Below are positions 1 through 8,684 of a stretch of DNA of 64,000 bases, one piece after another (the stretch's first letter is position 1; the number at the start of each line of letters is the position of its first letter). Made by a program: the position numbers and the translations under genes. Under the pieces are notes generated by a model. That model searched no databases. It was not told where the DNA came from and saw only the letters and a program-made list of their open reading frames with translations. The stretch comes from Chryseobacterium gleum (GTDB lineage: Bacteria; Bacteroidota; Bacteroidia; Flavobacteriales_D; Crocinitomicaceae): contig CAMCWF010000002.1 in the NCBI GenBank assembly GCA_945882095.1, positions 157,772 to 221,771 on the forward strand, read 5' to 3'.

Positions 1-147
1 GGTTGTAAAAACCGTATCAAAAACCAAGGTGTCTACTGAAAAAGTAAGGTGCTCCTTGGAAAACGCACTGAATTTTTTACAACTGCTGTTAACGAGTAGG
101 GTGGAAAGCAATAAAGCGAAAAGTGAAATTTTGAAATATTTTTTCAT
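1..147 (-). CDS. N-terminal fragment of an exported lipoprotein (runs off window start); possibly a beta-helix family surface lipoprotein
   Basis: Reverse complement of 1-147 reads MKKYFKISLFALLLSTLLVNSSCKKFSAFSKEHLTFSVDTLVFDTVFTT: lipobox (NSSC) followed by the TLVFDTVFTT-type motif seen in Bacteroidota surface lipoproteins. Confidence 0.6.
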   Translation of the reverse strand, partial: MKKYFKISLFALLLSTLLVNSSCKKFSAFSKEHLTFSVDTLVFDTVFTT

Positions 148-263
148 CGGCTGGCTAACGTGTAAAGCTAAAGATTATTTAATTAAGGACAATGCGGATG
201 TTTATTCATATTTTAGATATAGAATTGAACCCTTTTCCTAGATGGATGTATACGAGAAAAAAA

Positions 264-1394
264 ATGTTAAAAATGAAAGCACTTATTGGCTTGTTTTTCC
301 TTCTTTCGTTTCAAATCAACGCCCAGCCGCCACAAATTTCGACCAATAATGCCCCACTTAACGGGACCTTTAACCAACTCTTAGAGGTAAATATGGATTC
401 CTTGCAATTCCGTGAGGAAATCAATCCTTCAGATGATGCCAATGAGAAATTGGAAATAAGGAACTTGGAAAAAGATATAAACGACTATAAAACGATTCGA
501 ACGCAAACGAAATCAAATGCCTATGCGCGAAGTCCCTCCGAAGGAGCGCAACGGTTGTTAGATAAAAATGTACAAGAAATACAAACCATTGCGCCTGAAA
601 GCATTGAAGCAGATATTTTATACTACGATGCAGGAAACTACAATGCGGACCGGGCAAGTGCTCTTCAATCATCCCTCGAAAAAGCCGCTGAAAATGAGGA
701 GGCTTTAACCCTTTGGGTTGCGAATTCCTTGGTGGTTGGAGATACTACCGAAGCCTTTGCAACTTTGAAAAAAATGGAGGCGCTTAATTACATTCCGAGG
801 GAGGTATTGTGTTATGCAAAGGACTTGTACGCCTCCGTTCCTAAAAACGCCATACTCATTACCCATGGAAAATGGGATACCTATGGCTTTGTGTATGAAC
901 AAATGTATGGACGCGACAACCAGCAAATACTCAATGTCTCTTTGGATTTACTTCAAAGTCCGCAATATCGAAAATTGCTAAAGCGTAATGGCCTTATGCT
1001 TCCAGAGGGAAAGCGAATTGACGTAGAATACTTCAAGGCACTGTGTGAAATCAATGACGAGAGACAATTTGCATTTTCTATGACCATACCAAAGGAATAC
1101 CTAGTGTCCTTTGCGAAGCAAATGATTCCCAATGGGTTGGTATTTCTCTATCCCTCATCAAATGAAGTCGACCAGGTTGTAGCCAACAATGAAGCTTACC
1201 TCGATTCCTTCTTGTTCATGGATTGCGGTCAAATGGAGAACAATTCCTTGGTAGGTTTGAACGCAAATTATTTACCGATGCTCATGCTTTTGGAACAGCA
1301 ATATGAGAGTGACAAAGGAAGCAATGTTAAATTGACCCAAATCCAAAAACACAGGGAAAAATTAAAAAGAAGGATCGATAAATCTCCGAAATAG
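264..1394 (+). CDS. Exported hypothetical protein upstream of an ECF sigma factor
   Basis: ORF with signal peptide MLKMKALIGLFFLLSFQINAQ; start chosen at the ATG before the signal peptide. Confidence 0.65.
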   Translation: MLKMKALIGLFFLLSFQINAQPPQISTNNAPLNGTFNQLLEVNMDSLQFREEINPSDDANEKLEIRNLEKDINDYKTIRTQTKSNAYARSPSEGAQRLLDKNVQEIQTIAPESIEADILYYDAGNYNADRASALQSSLEKAAENEEALTLWVANSLVVGDTTEAFATLKKMEALNYIPREVLCYAKDLYASVPKNAILITHGKWDTYGFVYEQMYGRDNQQILNVSLDLLQSPQYRKLLKRNGLMLPEGKRIDVEYFKALCEINDERQFAFSMTIPKEYLVSFAKQMIPNGLVFLYPSSNEVDQVVANNEAYLDSFLFMDCGQMENNSLVGLNANYLPMLMLLEQQYESDKGSNVKLTQIQKHREKLKRRIDKSPK

Positions 1395-1399
1395 CATTC

Positions 1400-1978
1400 A
1401 TGCGAAGATTGAAAAGTAGTTTTTTAGAATATACGGATGAAGCGCTCATGAAAGCCCTTACCCAAGGGGAGAAATCAGCGTTCGATGAATTGTATGCGAG
1501 ATATTCTTCGAAATTATTTGGGTATTTTATGAAAATGTTGTGGAACAATAGGATCAGGTCTGAAGATTTGTTACAAGATTTATTTGCCAAAATCATATCT
1601 CAACCGCACCTTTTTGATCCTTCCAGAAATTTTAAAACGTGGGTATATGCGGTGGCGGCGAACATGTGCAAAAATGAATACAAACGTAACGAGGTAAGAA
1701 GCAACACGAGCAATGGAATTGACCAACATTATTCTTTAAGTTCTTCCGAAGATGTAGGTAAAACGGTGGAAGAAAAAATGTTTAAAGAAGCCTTGGGACA
1801 TGAATTAGACAACCTTGACCACAAACATCGGGAGGTTTTTATCTTGCGTCACATCGATGGATTGTCCATTAAAGAAATTGCTGAAGTCATCGACATCAAT
1901 GAGGGAACGGTGAAATCCAGGTTGTTTTACGCCATTAAAAAACTAGCGAACGAATTAAAAATGTTTGAAATATCATAA
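1400..1978 (+). CDS. RNA polymerase sigma factor, sigma-70 ECF subfamily
   Basis: Region 2 (FDELYARYSSKLFGYFMKM...EDLLQDLFAKI) and region 4 (HREVFILRHIDGLSIKEIAEVIDINEGTVKSRLFYAIKKL). Confidence 0.93.
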   Translation: MRRLKSSFLEYTDEALMKALTQGEKSAFDELYARYSSKLFGYFMKMLWNNRIRSEDLLQDLFAKIISQPHLFDPSRNFKTWVYAVAANMCKNEYKRNEVRSNTSNGIDQHYSLSSSEDVGKTVEEKMFKEALGHELDNLDHKHREVFILRHIDGLSIKEIAEVIDINEGTVKSRLFYAIKKLANELKMFEIS

Positions 1979-1979
1979 T

Positions 1980-2753
1980 ATGGAAGCCCTAGAGATCATT
2001 GAAAAATACAATTCCTACGGAATGATAACGCCCGAAGAGAAAATCGAATTGGGAGATTTTTGTCCGGATGAAGCATCCTTTGATGCCATTAAATTTCTTT
2101 TGAATCAATCGCTGGATATGCAAAAGGAGGAACCCTCTAAGCATGTCAAGGCAAACTTGGATCATTTGTTTGCAAGCCAATTTCCTGTAAAAAGCAATCC
2201 GCCTACCTACCGAAAATTGACTTTGTATGCCACCATCGGTATCGCAGCATCGTTGGGATTTATTCTGACCATGAGGATTTTCAATTTCGAGAACGTTACG
2301 CCAAAGCAATTGGCTTCTGCGGAAAAGCAAAGACCAAAAGTGGATGGCAGAAAGAAGGAGGAGTTGCCTGTAATCCCTAACAAAACAGAACCCAAACCCA
2401 TGGAACAGAACCTTCCTGAAATAAAAAGGGTAGCGATGGATGAAATGAATACGGCGATGTACGATGCACCTGTGCCCACAAATGAATGGCATCCTGAAGA
2501 AGTTCATGAACCGGCCGTCGTGGAATACAAGGCAAGCGACATGGAAGATGTAAAAGCCACCTTCAAAATGGATTCTGACAACCGTTCAGATGAATTGGGT
2601 TATGAAGTAGCAACCGTCGCTCAAAAAAATAATAAAATCAAGGCAAAAACACTGAGCGAGGTCGATGTAAAAAGTAGGAAAAACAAGAAAGAAGAAAGCC
2701 AAACCGAGGTTCAAACGGATGAAATGTTGAATGCTATTTTCGCCTTGTATTAA
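1980..2753 (+). CDS. Single-pass membrane protein, putative anti-sigma factor partner
   Basis: Starts 1 nt after the sigma stop; cytosolic N-terminus, one TM (LYATIGIAASLGFILTMRIF), charged low-complexity C-terminus. Confidence 0.5.
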   Translation: MEALEIIEKYNSYGMITPEEKIELGDFCPDEASFDAIKFLLNQSLDMQKEEPSKHVKANLDHLFASQFPVKSNPPTYRKLTLYATIGIAASLGFILTMRIFNFENVTPKQLASAEKQRPKVDGRKKEELPVIPNKTEPKPMEQNLPEIKRVAMDEMNTAMYDAPVPTNEWHPEEVHEPAVVEYKASDMEDVKATFKMDSDNRSDELGYEVATVAQKNNKIKAKTLSEVDVKSRKNKKEESQTEVQTDEMLNAIFALY

Positions 2754-3538
2754 TATCGAATTACGAAGTGTTGCTTTTCTTGCTCACTACGCGGAATTAA
2801 GAGGCCAAAAGAGAACAAGTCGAGGGTCACATGAAATTCAGTTTGTTTTATGCATTCTTTCCAAGCATCGAACATAGAATCACTCCAGCGGATGTCGTCC
2901 AAAACAATGACCGTTTGGTTATGGATGAAGGGACGAAGTTTTGAAAGGTAGTGCAGCATTGCCTTCCCATCGTGATGCCCGTCAATGAAAATTAAATCAT
3001 ATTTCTTCGCCAAATGGGTATCAATAAAGCCATCAAATGTGGCATGGTAAAAGTGAATGTTTTCTTTATTTTCCGAGAAGCCATTGATGTTGTTTTTTGC
3101 AAACTCACAAATGTCGTTATTTGCTTCCACGGTATCGATTTTAGCCTTTGAATTTCCTAAATGCATGCTCAATGTCCCCACGCCAAGGGATGTGCCGAAT
3201 TCCAAGATGTTTTTTGGTTGATAATGTTTGGAAATCGCATATAAGAGCCTTCCGTTCCTTTTTGAAGTTGCACTTTGTAAATAGATTTCCCGAATGCTTC
3301 TGTTTATACCCAAACGTTTTGATCCGGCCCCAAAATCCTGAAAAGCGATTTGTTGGGTGTTGTTTTTTAGCGATGTTCTGTACCCATGTAACAAAGCTTG
3401 ATGACTTGGCAAACATTGGGTTACAAGTACTTTTGAGGCAAATTCGTAGACGAAAGGAGAATGAATGCGGTATCTTCCTTTGGCTTCTAGTTGATATTTT
3501 ATAAATTCGAACGCTAAATTCACCCTACAAAGTAACAT
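2750..3538 (-). CDS. Class I SAM-dependent methyltransferase (O-methyltransferase-like)
   Basis: NILEFGTSLGVGTLSMHLG motif I and DLIFIDGHHDGKAMLHYL; internal Met start preferred to the ORF start. Confidence 0.8.
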   Translation of the reverse strand: MLLCRVNLAFEFIKYQLEAKGRYRIHSPFVYEFASKVLVTQCLPSHQALLHGYRTSLKNNTQQIAFQDFGAGSKRLGINRSIREIYLQSATSKRNGRLLYAISKHYQPKNILEFGTSLGVGTLSMHLGNSKAKIDTVEANNDICEFAKNNINGFSENKENIHFYHATFDGFIDTHLAKKYDLIFIDGHHDGKAMLHYLSKLRPFIHNQTVIVLDDIRWSDSMFDAWKECIKQTEFHVTLDLFSFGLLIPRSEQEKQHFVIRY

Positions 3539-3549
3539 TTTTCTACCGA

Positions 3550-4932
3550 ATGAAATCCCAAATTTTACAAGCAATCGATGAACAAAGAAAATTGGTTTTT
3601 CAAGACGTTGCAGAACTACAAATTGAAGGTCCTTGTCTTTCGGGACATGGCATCTATGTGTGGACCCCAGAAACATTACAATTCCACCAATCCCTTTTCA
3701 AAGAATTCAACGGAAAGTTGACATTTTTTATCCCTTCCTCCGGTTCTGGCTCTAGAATGTTTGCTTTCTTACAACAATATTTGCGAAATCCAAGCAATGA
3801 AAGTTTACCTGAGATTGAGCGGTTTTTTAAGCACTTGTCAGAATTCGCCTTTTACGATGTCATAAGTAAGGACTGGAAACATCAATTGGAAACCTCACGA
3901 GTTGACCCCCTTGCTTTTCTAACGTATTTAATGGAACCCGAAGGACTTAATTTTTCCAATTTACCGAAGGCAATATTTCCGTTCCACCGCACTTCACAAG
4001 GCATTCAAACGCCAATTGAAGGGCACCTAAGACAAGGAGATGGGTTTGAGAAAGCAAATATTGCGTATCATTTTACCATTCAACATGGATTTGAGTCCCT
4101 AATTCGAGAGATCATAGGAAGTCACGACTCCCATATTCAATTTTCATATCAATCGCTGGCTTCTGATGCTTTTGTATTCAATGATTCTCAAGAGGCCATG
4201 GTGGATGCTTCAGGGGAATTGATTCGTCGGCCAGCTGGCCATGGCGCTTTGCTTGAGAACCTTAATCATTTGGATTCGGACATGATTTTGGTAAAAAACA
4301 TTGACAACATTCAATGCCATGCTGAACAGGACTTGTCGCTAGACATTTGGTCGGGACTGTGCGGATTGATGTTGGAAATTCAGTCGCAATTTAAAGCTGT
4401 ATTGGCGACGAAGGACATAGGTTTACTGGAGGTTTTGAATCAGAAATACAACGTTTTCTCCCAAAGTCAATTGGAAGAAAATACCTCTTGGGAAGCATTG
4501 CAATTGCTTTTAAACCGTCCTTTGCGAATCTGTGGCATGGTACTGAATGAAGGCCAGCCCGGAGGTGGACCGTTTTGGGTGAACCACAATGGGGTGAGTT
4601 CGAAGCAAATCATTGAAAAGTCTCAGCTTACGTCATCGGCTCATTTTTCATGTTTATTGAACAGCACCCATTTTAACCCCGTAATGATGGTGGTTTGCAC
4701 GAGAGATTTATCAGGTGAAACCCTTGACCTCGAGAATTTTGTTAGAAAAGACTTAGGCATCATTGTCCAAAAAAATCATTTTGGTGAGCACATTAAATAT
4801 GTTGAAAAACCAGGGTTATGGAACGGTGGGATGTATGATTGGAATTCTGTATTTGTTGAAATTCCTTCCGCTGTATTCAGTCCCGTTAAAAATGTAATGG
4901 ATCTCCTTAACCCAGTGCATGCAGGGAATTAG
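3550..4932 (+). CDS. DUF4301 family protein
   Basis: FFIPSSGSGSRMFAFLQQYL and overall layout typical of DUF4301. Confidence 0.75.
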   Translation: MKSQILQAIDEQRKLVFQDVAELQIEGPCLSGHGIYVWTPETLQFHQSLFKEFNGKLTFFIPSSGSGSRMFAFLQQYLRNPSNESLPEIERFFKHLSEFAFYDVISKDWKHQLETSRVDPLAFLTYLMEPEGLNFSNLPKAIFPFHRTSQGIQTPIEGHLRQGDGFEKANIAYHFTIQHGFESLIREIIGSHDSHIQFSYQSLASDAFVFNDSQEAMVDASGELIRRPAGHGALLENLNHLDSDMILVKNIDNIQCHAEQDLSLDIWSGLCGLMLEIQSQFKAVLATKDIGLLEVLNQKYNVFSQSQLEENTSWEALQLLLNRPLRICGMVLNEGQPGGGPFWVNHNGVSSKQIIEKSQLTSSAHFSCLLNSTHFNPVMMVVCTRDLSGETLDLENFVRKDLGIIVQKNHFGEHIKYVEKPGLWNGGMYDWNSVFVEIPSAVFSPVKNVMDLLNPVHAGN

Positions 4933-5008
4933 CATTGTTGTCTCAATAACTAAAGTATCTCTATAAGTCGCCCAATTTGTCTTTTTTCTTGCTTAATTTT
5001 ACTTCACG

Positions 5009-7222
5009 ATGAAATTTCTTGTAAGAAAGCTGGTTTTTTTTTTGCTGATCTTCCTACCTGTACATGGATGGTCGCAATTTCAATTTGATTTTAACGATTC
5101 GATTCCTGTGGTTAAATTGGGGAATACACTTGAAAACCCATGGGCAGGGGGGTTAAATTACCCGCAATTTACCGACCTTGATTATGATTTCGATGGAGAT
5201 TTAGACTTGATGGTTTTTGACCGAAGCAATGACCAGATTCGTGTTTTTCGCAACGATCTTATTGTTGGGGTTCGTTCCTACCATTTTGATCCATACGCTG
5301 AATACAAATTCCCTTCTGATGTACGTTACCGAGCCTTTTGTTATGATTATGACTTGGATGGTAAAAAGGACTTGTTTACGTATGGAATTGGAGGGATCAA
5401 AGCGTATCGCAACGTAGGAAATGGTGCCGTAGGTCTTCAGTGGGCACTCGCGAAGAACTTAATCTACTCAAACTACAATGGTACTTTTATGGGACTGTAT
5501 GTCAGTTCTGCGGATGTGCCAGCTTTGGTGGATGTTGACGGAGATAATGATATGGATATCCTCACTTTTTCAATCTCAGGAGACCATGTTGAATACCATA
5601 AAAATATCTCCCAAGAACTGTATGGTCACGCAGACAGTTTGGTATTCGTATTGAAAAACAAATGTTGGGGTGGGTTTCGTGAAGATGTAACTTCCAATGC
5701 AATCACACTCTTTGACAATTCATCCGTTTGCACTGGATCCAATGTGCCTAACCCTGAATTCCCAACGCATCCATCGCCCGAGGAAAAAGCGCATACAGGG
5801 TCAACCCTTTTAGCATTCGATATTGACAACAGTGGTGTTCTCGATGCGGTAATTGGCGATGTATCGCATTCAAATTTAACTTTACTTATCAACGGAGGGG
5901 CCTTACCAAATGCCAATTCTCAGATGATATCAACGAATGCCTCCTTTCCTTCAAATTCGATTGCCGCAAATCTGCAAATTTTTCCTGCGGCCTATTACTT
6001 GGATGTAGACTTTGATGGAAAAAAAGACATCGTTGTGAGCCCAAATGCCAGGGGAACTTCGGAAAATGAGTCAAGTGCATGGAAATATAAAAACCAAGGA
6101 ACGGTTGCAAATCCTGTTTTCATTCATCAAACCAATGCATTTTTACAGGAAGAGATGATTGAACATGGCATTGGCAGTGTTCCTGTTTTTGCAGATGTTA
6201 CGAATGACGGTTTACCTGACCTCTTTGTTTCAAACTATTTTGCATATAAACCAACGCTGCAAAAGGAGACCCGGATAGCTTACTACAAAAACACAGGAAC
6301 CTTGAACGCACCTGTTTATACTTTTATAGATGATGATTTCTTGAATTTAAGTCAACAAAATCTCGGATTTAGAATGATTCCAACATTTGGAGACCTCACG
6401 GGTGACGGTAAGCCTGAATTGTTGATTGGATTGGAAAACGGTTCAATTTTATATTTTCAAAATACAACGATGGGAAGTTCTCCAACCTTTTCCGCAAGTC
6501 AATCCAATTATGCGGGGATACAAATTGGACAATATGCAGCGCCACAGCTTTTTGATTTAAATAAAGATGGGCTTTTGGATTTGGTGGTGGGAGAAAAAAC
6601 AGGGAAACTTTTGTATTTCCAGAATGCAGGAACGTCGAGCACTCCTGTTTTTACGCAAGTTTCAGCTTTGTTGGGAGGAATAGACATTGAAACGGCGACA
6701 CCAGATGGTTTTCCTCAACCACATTTTTTTACGCATTTAGATACGACGTATTTAATGGTTGGTGGATACGATGGTAAAATTAGGTTTTATGACAGCATCG
6801 ATGTTAATCCTTTGGGAAATTACCACCTTCGTTCTTTTCCATTTTTAGGATTACAAGTGGGTGCTTTTTCTGCTGTATTTGTTGCGGACATCGACAATGA
6901 TTCGCAATTGGATTTATATGTTGGACAAGATTTGGGGGGGGTGTTTCGCTTGGAGCATAAAACAGGCGCGAACCTGGGAATTTTTGAAAATCAATCTGTT
7001 ACCTTGGAGTTGTTTCCAAATCCTTTGTTTGATGGCATCCTTACGGTTCGGTCTACCCAAAACATTGGATGGGTGACAGTTTACGATGTCTATGGAAAAT
7101 TGAAAAAGGAAATCCAAAGCGACACGATGTTGTTAGACATTGACCTTTCGGATTTGGAGAAAGGGGTTTATTTCTTGAGGACATCGAATGGAAAATCCCT
7201 CCATCGTTTCGTGAAATTGTAG
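5009..7222 (+). CDS. FG-GAP/VCBS-repeat secreted protein with T9SS type A sorting domain
   Basis: Repeated D-x-D-x-DG motifs (DLDYDFDGDLDLMVFD, DVDGDNDMDILT, DLTGDGKPELLIG); C-terminal VTLELFPNPLFDGILTVRS...GVYFLRTSNGKSLHRFVKL. Confidence 0.88.
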   Translation: MKFLVRKLVFFLLIFLPVHGWSQFQFDFNDSIPVVKLGNTLENPWAGGLNYPQFTDLDYDFDGDLDLMVFDRSNDQIRVFRNDLIVGVRSYHFDPYAEYKFPSDVRYRAFCYDYDLDGKKDLFTYGIGGIKAYRNVGNGAVGLQWALAKNLIYSNYNGTFMGLYVSSADVPALVDVDGDNDMDILTFSISGDHVEYHKNISQELYGHADSLVFVLKNKCWGGFREDVTSNAITLFDNSSVCTGSNVPNPEFPTHPSPEEKAHTGSTLLAFDIDNSGVLDAVIGDVSHSNLTLLINGGALPNANSQMISTNASFPSNSIAANLQIFPAAYYLDVDFDGKKDIVVSPNARGTSENESSAWKYKNQGTVANPVFIHQTNAFLQEEMIEHGIGSVPVFADVTNDGLPDLFVSNYFAYKPTLQKETRIAYYKNTGTLNAPVYTFIDDDFLNLSQQNLGFRMIPTFGDLTGDGKPELLIGLENGSILYFQNTTMGSSPTFSASQSNYAGIQIGQYAAPQLFDLNKDGLLDLVVGEKTGKLLYFQNAGTSSTPVFTQVSALLGGIDIETATPDGFPQPHFFTHLDTTYLMVGGYDGKIRFYDSIDVNPLGNYHLRSFPFLGLQVGAFSAVFVADIDNDSQLDLYVGQDLGGVFRLEHKTGANLGIFENQSVTLELFPNPLFDGILTVRSTQNIGWVTVYDVYGKLKKEIQSDTMLLDIDLSDLEKGVYFLRTSNGKSLHRFVKL

Positions 7223-7831
7223 TTATTTGATGTTTACTTCAAACATCGTATGTCCATTTAACGTTCCTACCAAGGTATCACCAATTTGAATTGGAGCTAC
7301 ACCGGCTGGAGTCCCTGTAAAAATCAAATCCCCCGTTTTTAAAGTAAAGAATTTTGAGGCGTAAGCTATGATTTGATTCACATTGAAAATCATATCTTTT
7401 GTAAGGCCAACTTGTCTTTTTTCTTTGTTTTGGAAAAATTCAAAGGTGAGCGCTTCCCAAGGATGTTCTTCTAAGGATAACCATAGATTGGAAAGTACCG
7501 CGCTGTGGTCAAATGCTTTTGAGATTTCCCATGGCGCACCCTTTTGTTTACATTCGTCTTGCAGGTCTCGGGCCGTGAAATCGATGCCTAAACTGACAGA
7601 TGAATAGTATTTGTGAGCAAATTTTTCATCGATGTGTTTTCCTACTTTATCAATTTTTATGACCAGTTCACATTCAAAATGAATGTTATTAGAGAAAGAT
7701 GGGTAATAAAAATCAGGTTCACGCAGCAACGCTGTATCTGGTTTAAGAAAAAGCAAGGGAACAGAGGCAATGTCCGCATTCATTTCTTTCGCGTGCGCTG
7801 AAAAGTTTCTGCCTACACAGATGATTTTCAT
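7223..7831 (-). CDS. Fumarylacetoacetate hydrolase family protein
   Basis: KIICVGRNFSAHAKEM...FFTLKTGDLIFTGTPAGVAPIQIGDTLVGTLNG. Confidence 0.88.
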   Translation of the reverse strand: MKIICVGRNFSAHAKEMNADIASVPLLFLKPDTALLREPDFYYPSFSNNIHFECELVIKIDKVGKHIDEKFAHKYYSSVSLGIDFTARDLQDECKQKGAPWEISKAFDHSAVLSNLWLSLEEHPWEALTFEFFQNKEKRQVGLTKDMIFNVNQIIAYASKFFTLKTGDLIFTGTPAGVAPIQIGDTLVGTLNGHTMFEVNIK

Positions 7832-8670
7832 TTTTTATTGAATTTTGTCGCCAAGGAATCCAGTTTACTTTGAAGCTCTTGGGTTTTTCCTTTTTCTCGA
7901 TTCCCTTTGATCCTCGCAACCTCAACCCGTAAACAATCTTTGGTTTGGAAAGGAAAATCAGCCTCAAGCATCCAACCGTAATAACCAGGTTCTATTTTCA
8001 GAATTTCCTCGACGGTTTTTCCTTTGTGTTTACCGAAGTTGTACATCACTTCATTTTTAGCATTGCGAGCCAGGCGTCCGGCAAAGTCAACCATGCCGAG
8101 AGGAGAATTTCGTGTGAAATCCGATAAGGGTGCTACGTCGCTTGGAAGCGTTGGGTATTTGTCCATTTGTGAAACAAAGACTTCCATGGTTACTTCTGCA
8201 TCGTAAAGCGCGTTGTGTGCATTTTCCATGGTTTTGCCACAATAGAATTGATAAGCTGCAGCCAAGGTTCTTTGTTCCATTTTGTGGAAGATGTTTTGTA
8301 CGTCAACAAAAGAGCGGTTTTCCATTGGAAAGGGCGTTCCAACTCGGTAAAATTCCTCTACTAAGAATGGAATGTCGAATTTATTAGAATTGTAACCTGC
8401 TAAATCTGCGTCTCCAAAGAACGCGATGATTTCTTCTGCGTAGGCATCTAAGGTCGGGCATTCACGTACCATTTCATCTGTAATTCCGTGAATTTCAGAA
8501 ATTTCTTTTGGAATCGAAATCCCTGGATTGACTAGGTAATTACATTTTTGTTGGGTGCCATCAGTGGACAACTTTACAACCGCAATTTGTACAATTCTAT
8601 CCTTTGTGATTTGTATGCCCGTTGTTTCTAAGTCGAAAAAACAAAGGGGTTTCGTTAGGTTTAGACGCAT
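7828..8670 (-). CDS. DnaQ-like 3'-5' exonuclease with C-terminal DUF3820-like domain
   Basis: Exo I CFFDLETTGIQ, ...AHNALYDAEVTMEVF; C-terminal NFGKHKGKTVEEILKIEPGYYGWMLEADFP. Confidence 0.88.
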   Translation of the reverse strand: MRLNLTKPLCFFDLETTGIQITKDRIVQIAVVKLSTDGTQQKCNYLVNPGISIPKEISEIHGITDEMVRECPTLDAYAEEIIAFFGDADLAGYNSNKFDIPFLVEEFYRVGTPFPMENRSFVDVQNIFHKMEQRTLAAAYQFYCGKTMENAHNALYDAEVTMEVFVSQMDKYPTLPSDVAPLSDFTRNSPLGMVDFAGRLARNAKNEVMYNFGKHKGKTVEEILKIEPGYYGWMLEADFPFQTKDCLRVEVARIKGNREKGKTQELQSKLDSLATKFNKK

Positions 8671-8684
8671 TATGTAGCACTAAA

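Noticed and set aside
29-241. ORF 29..241 + (70 aa)
   Set aside because: Antisense to a clear lipoprotein N-terminus on the minus strand; no family-like sequence.
1989-2507. 172-aa antisense ORF opposite the putative anti-sigma gene
   Set aside because: Composition is His/Phe/Arg-rich, typical of a shadow ORF; the plus frame is coupled to the sigma factor.
3148-3504. 118-aa plus-strand ORF inside the methyltransferase gene
   Set aside because: Shadow ORF opposite a protein with clear SAM-methyltransferase motifs.
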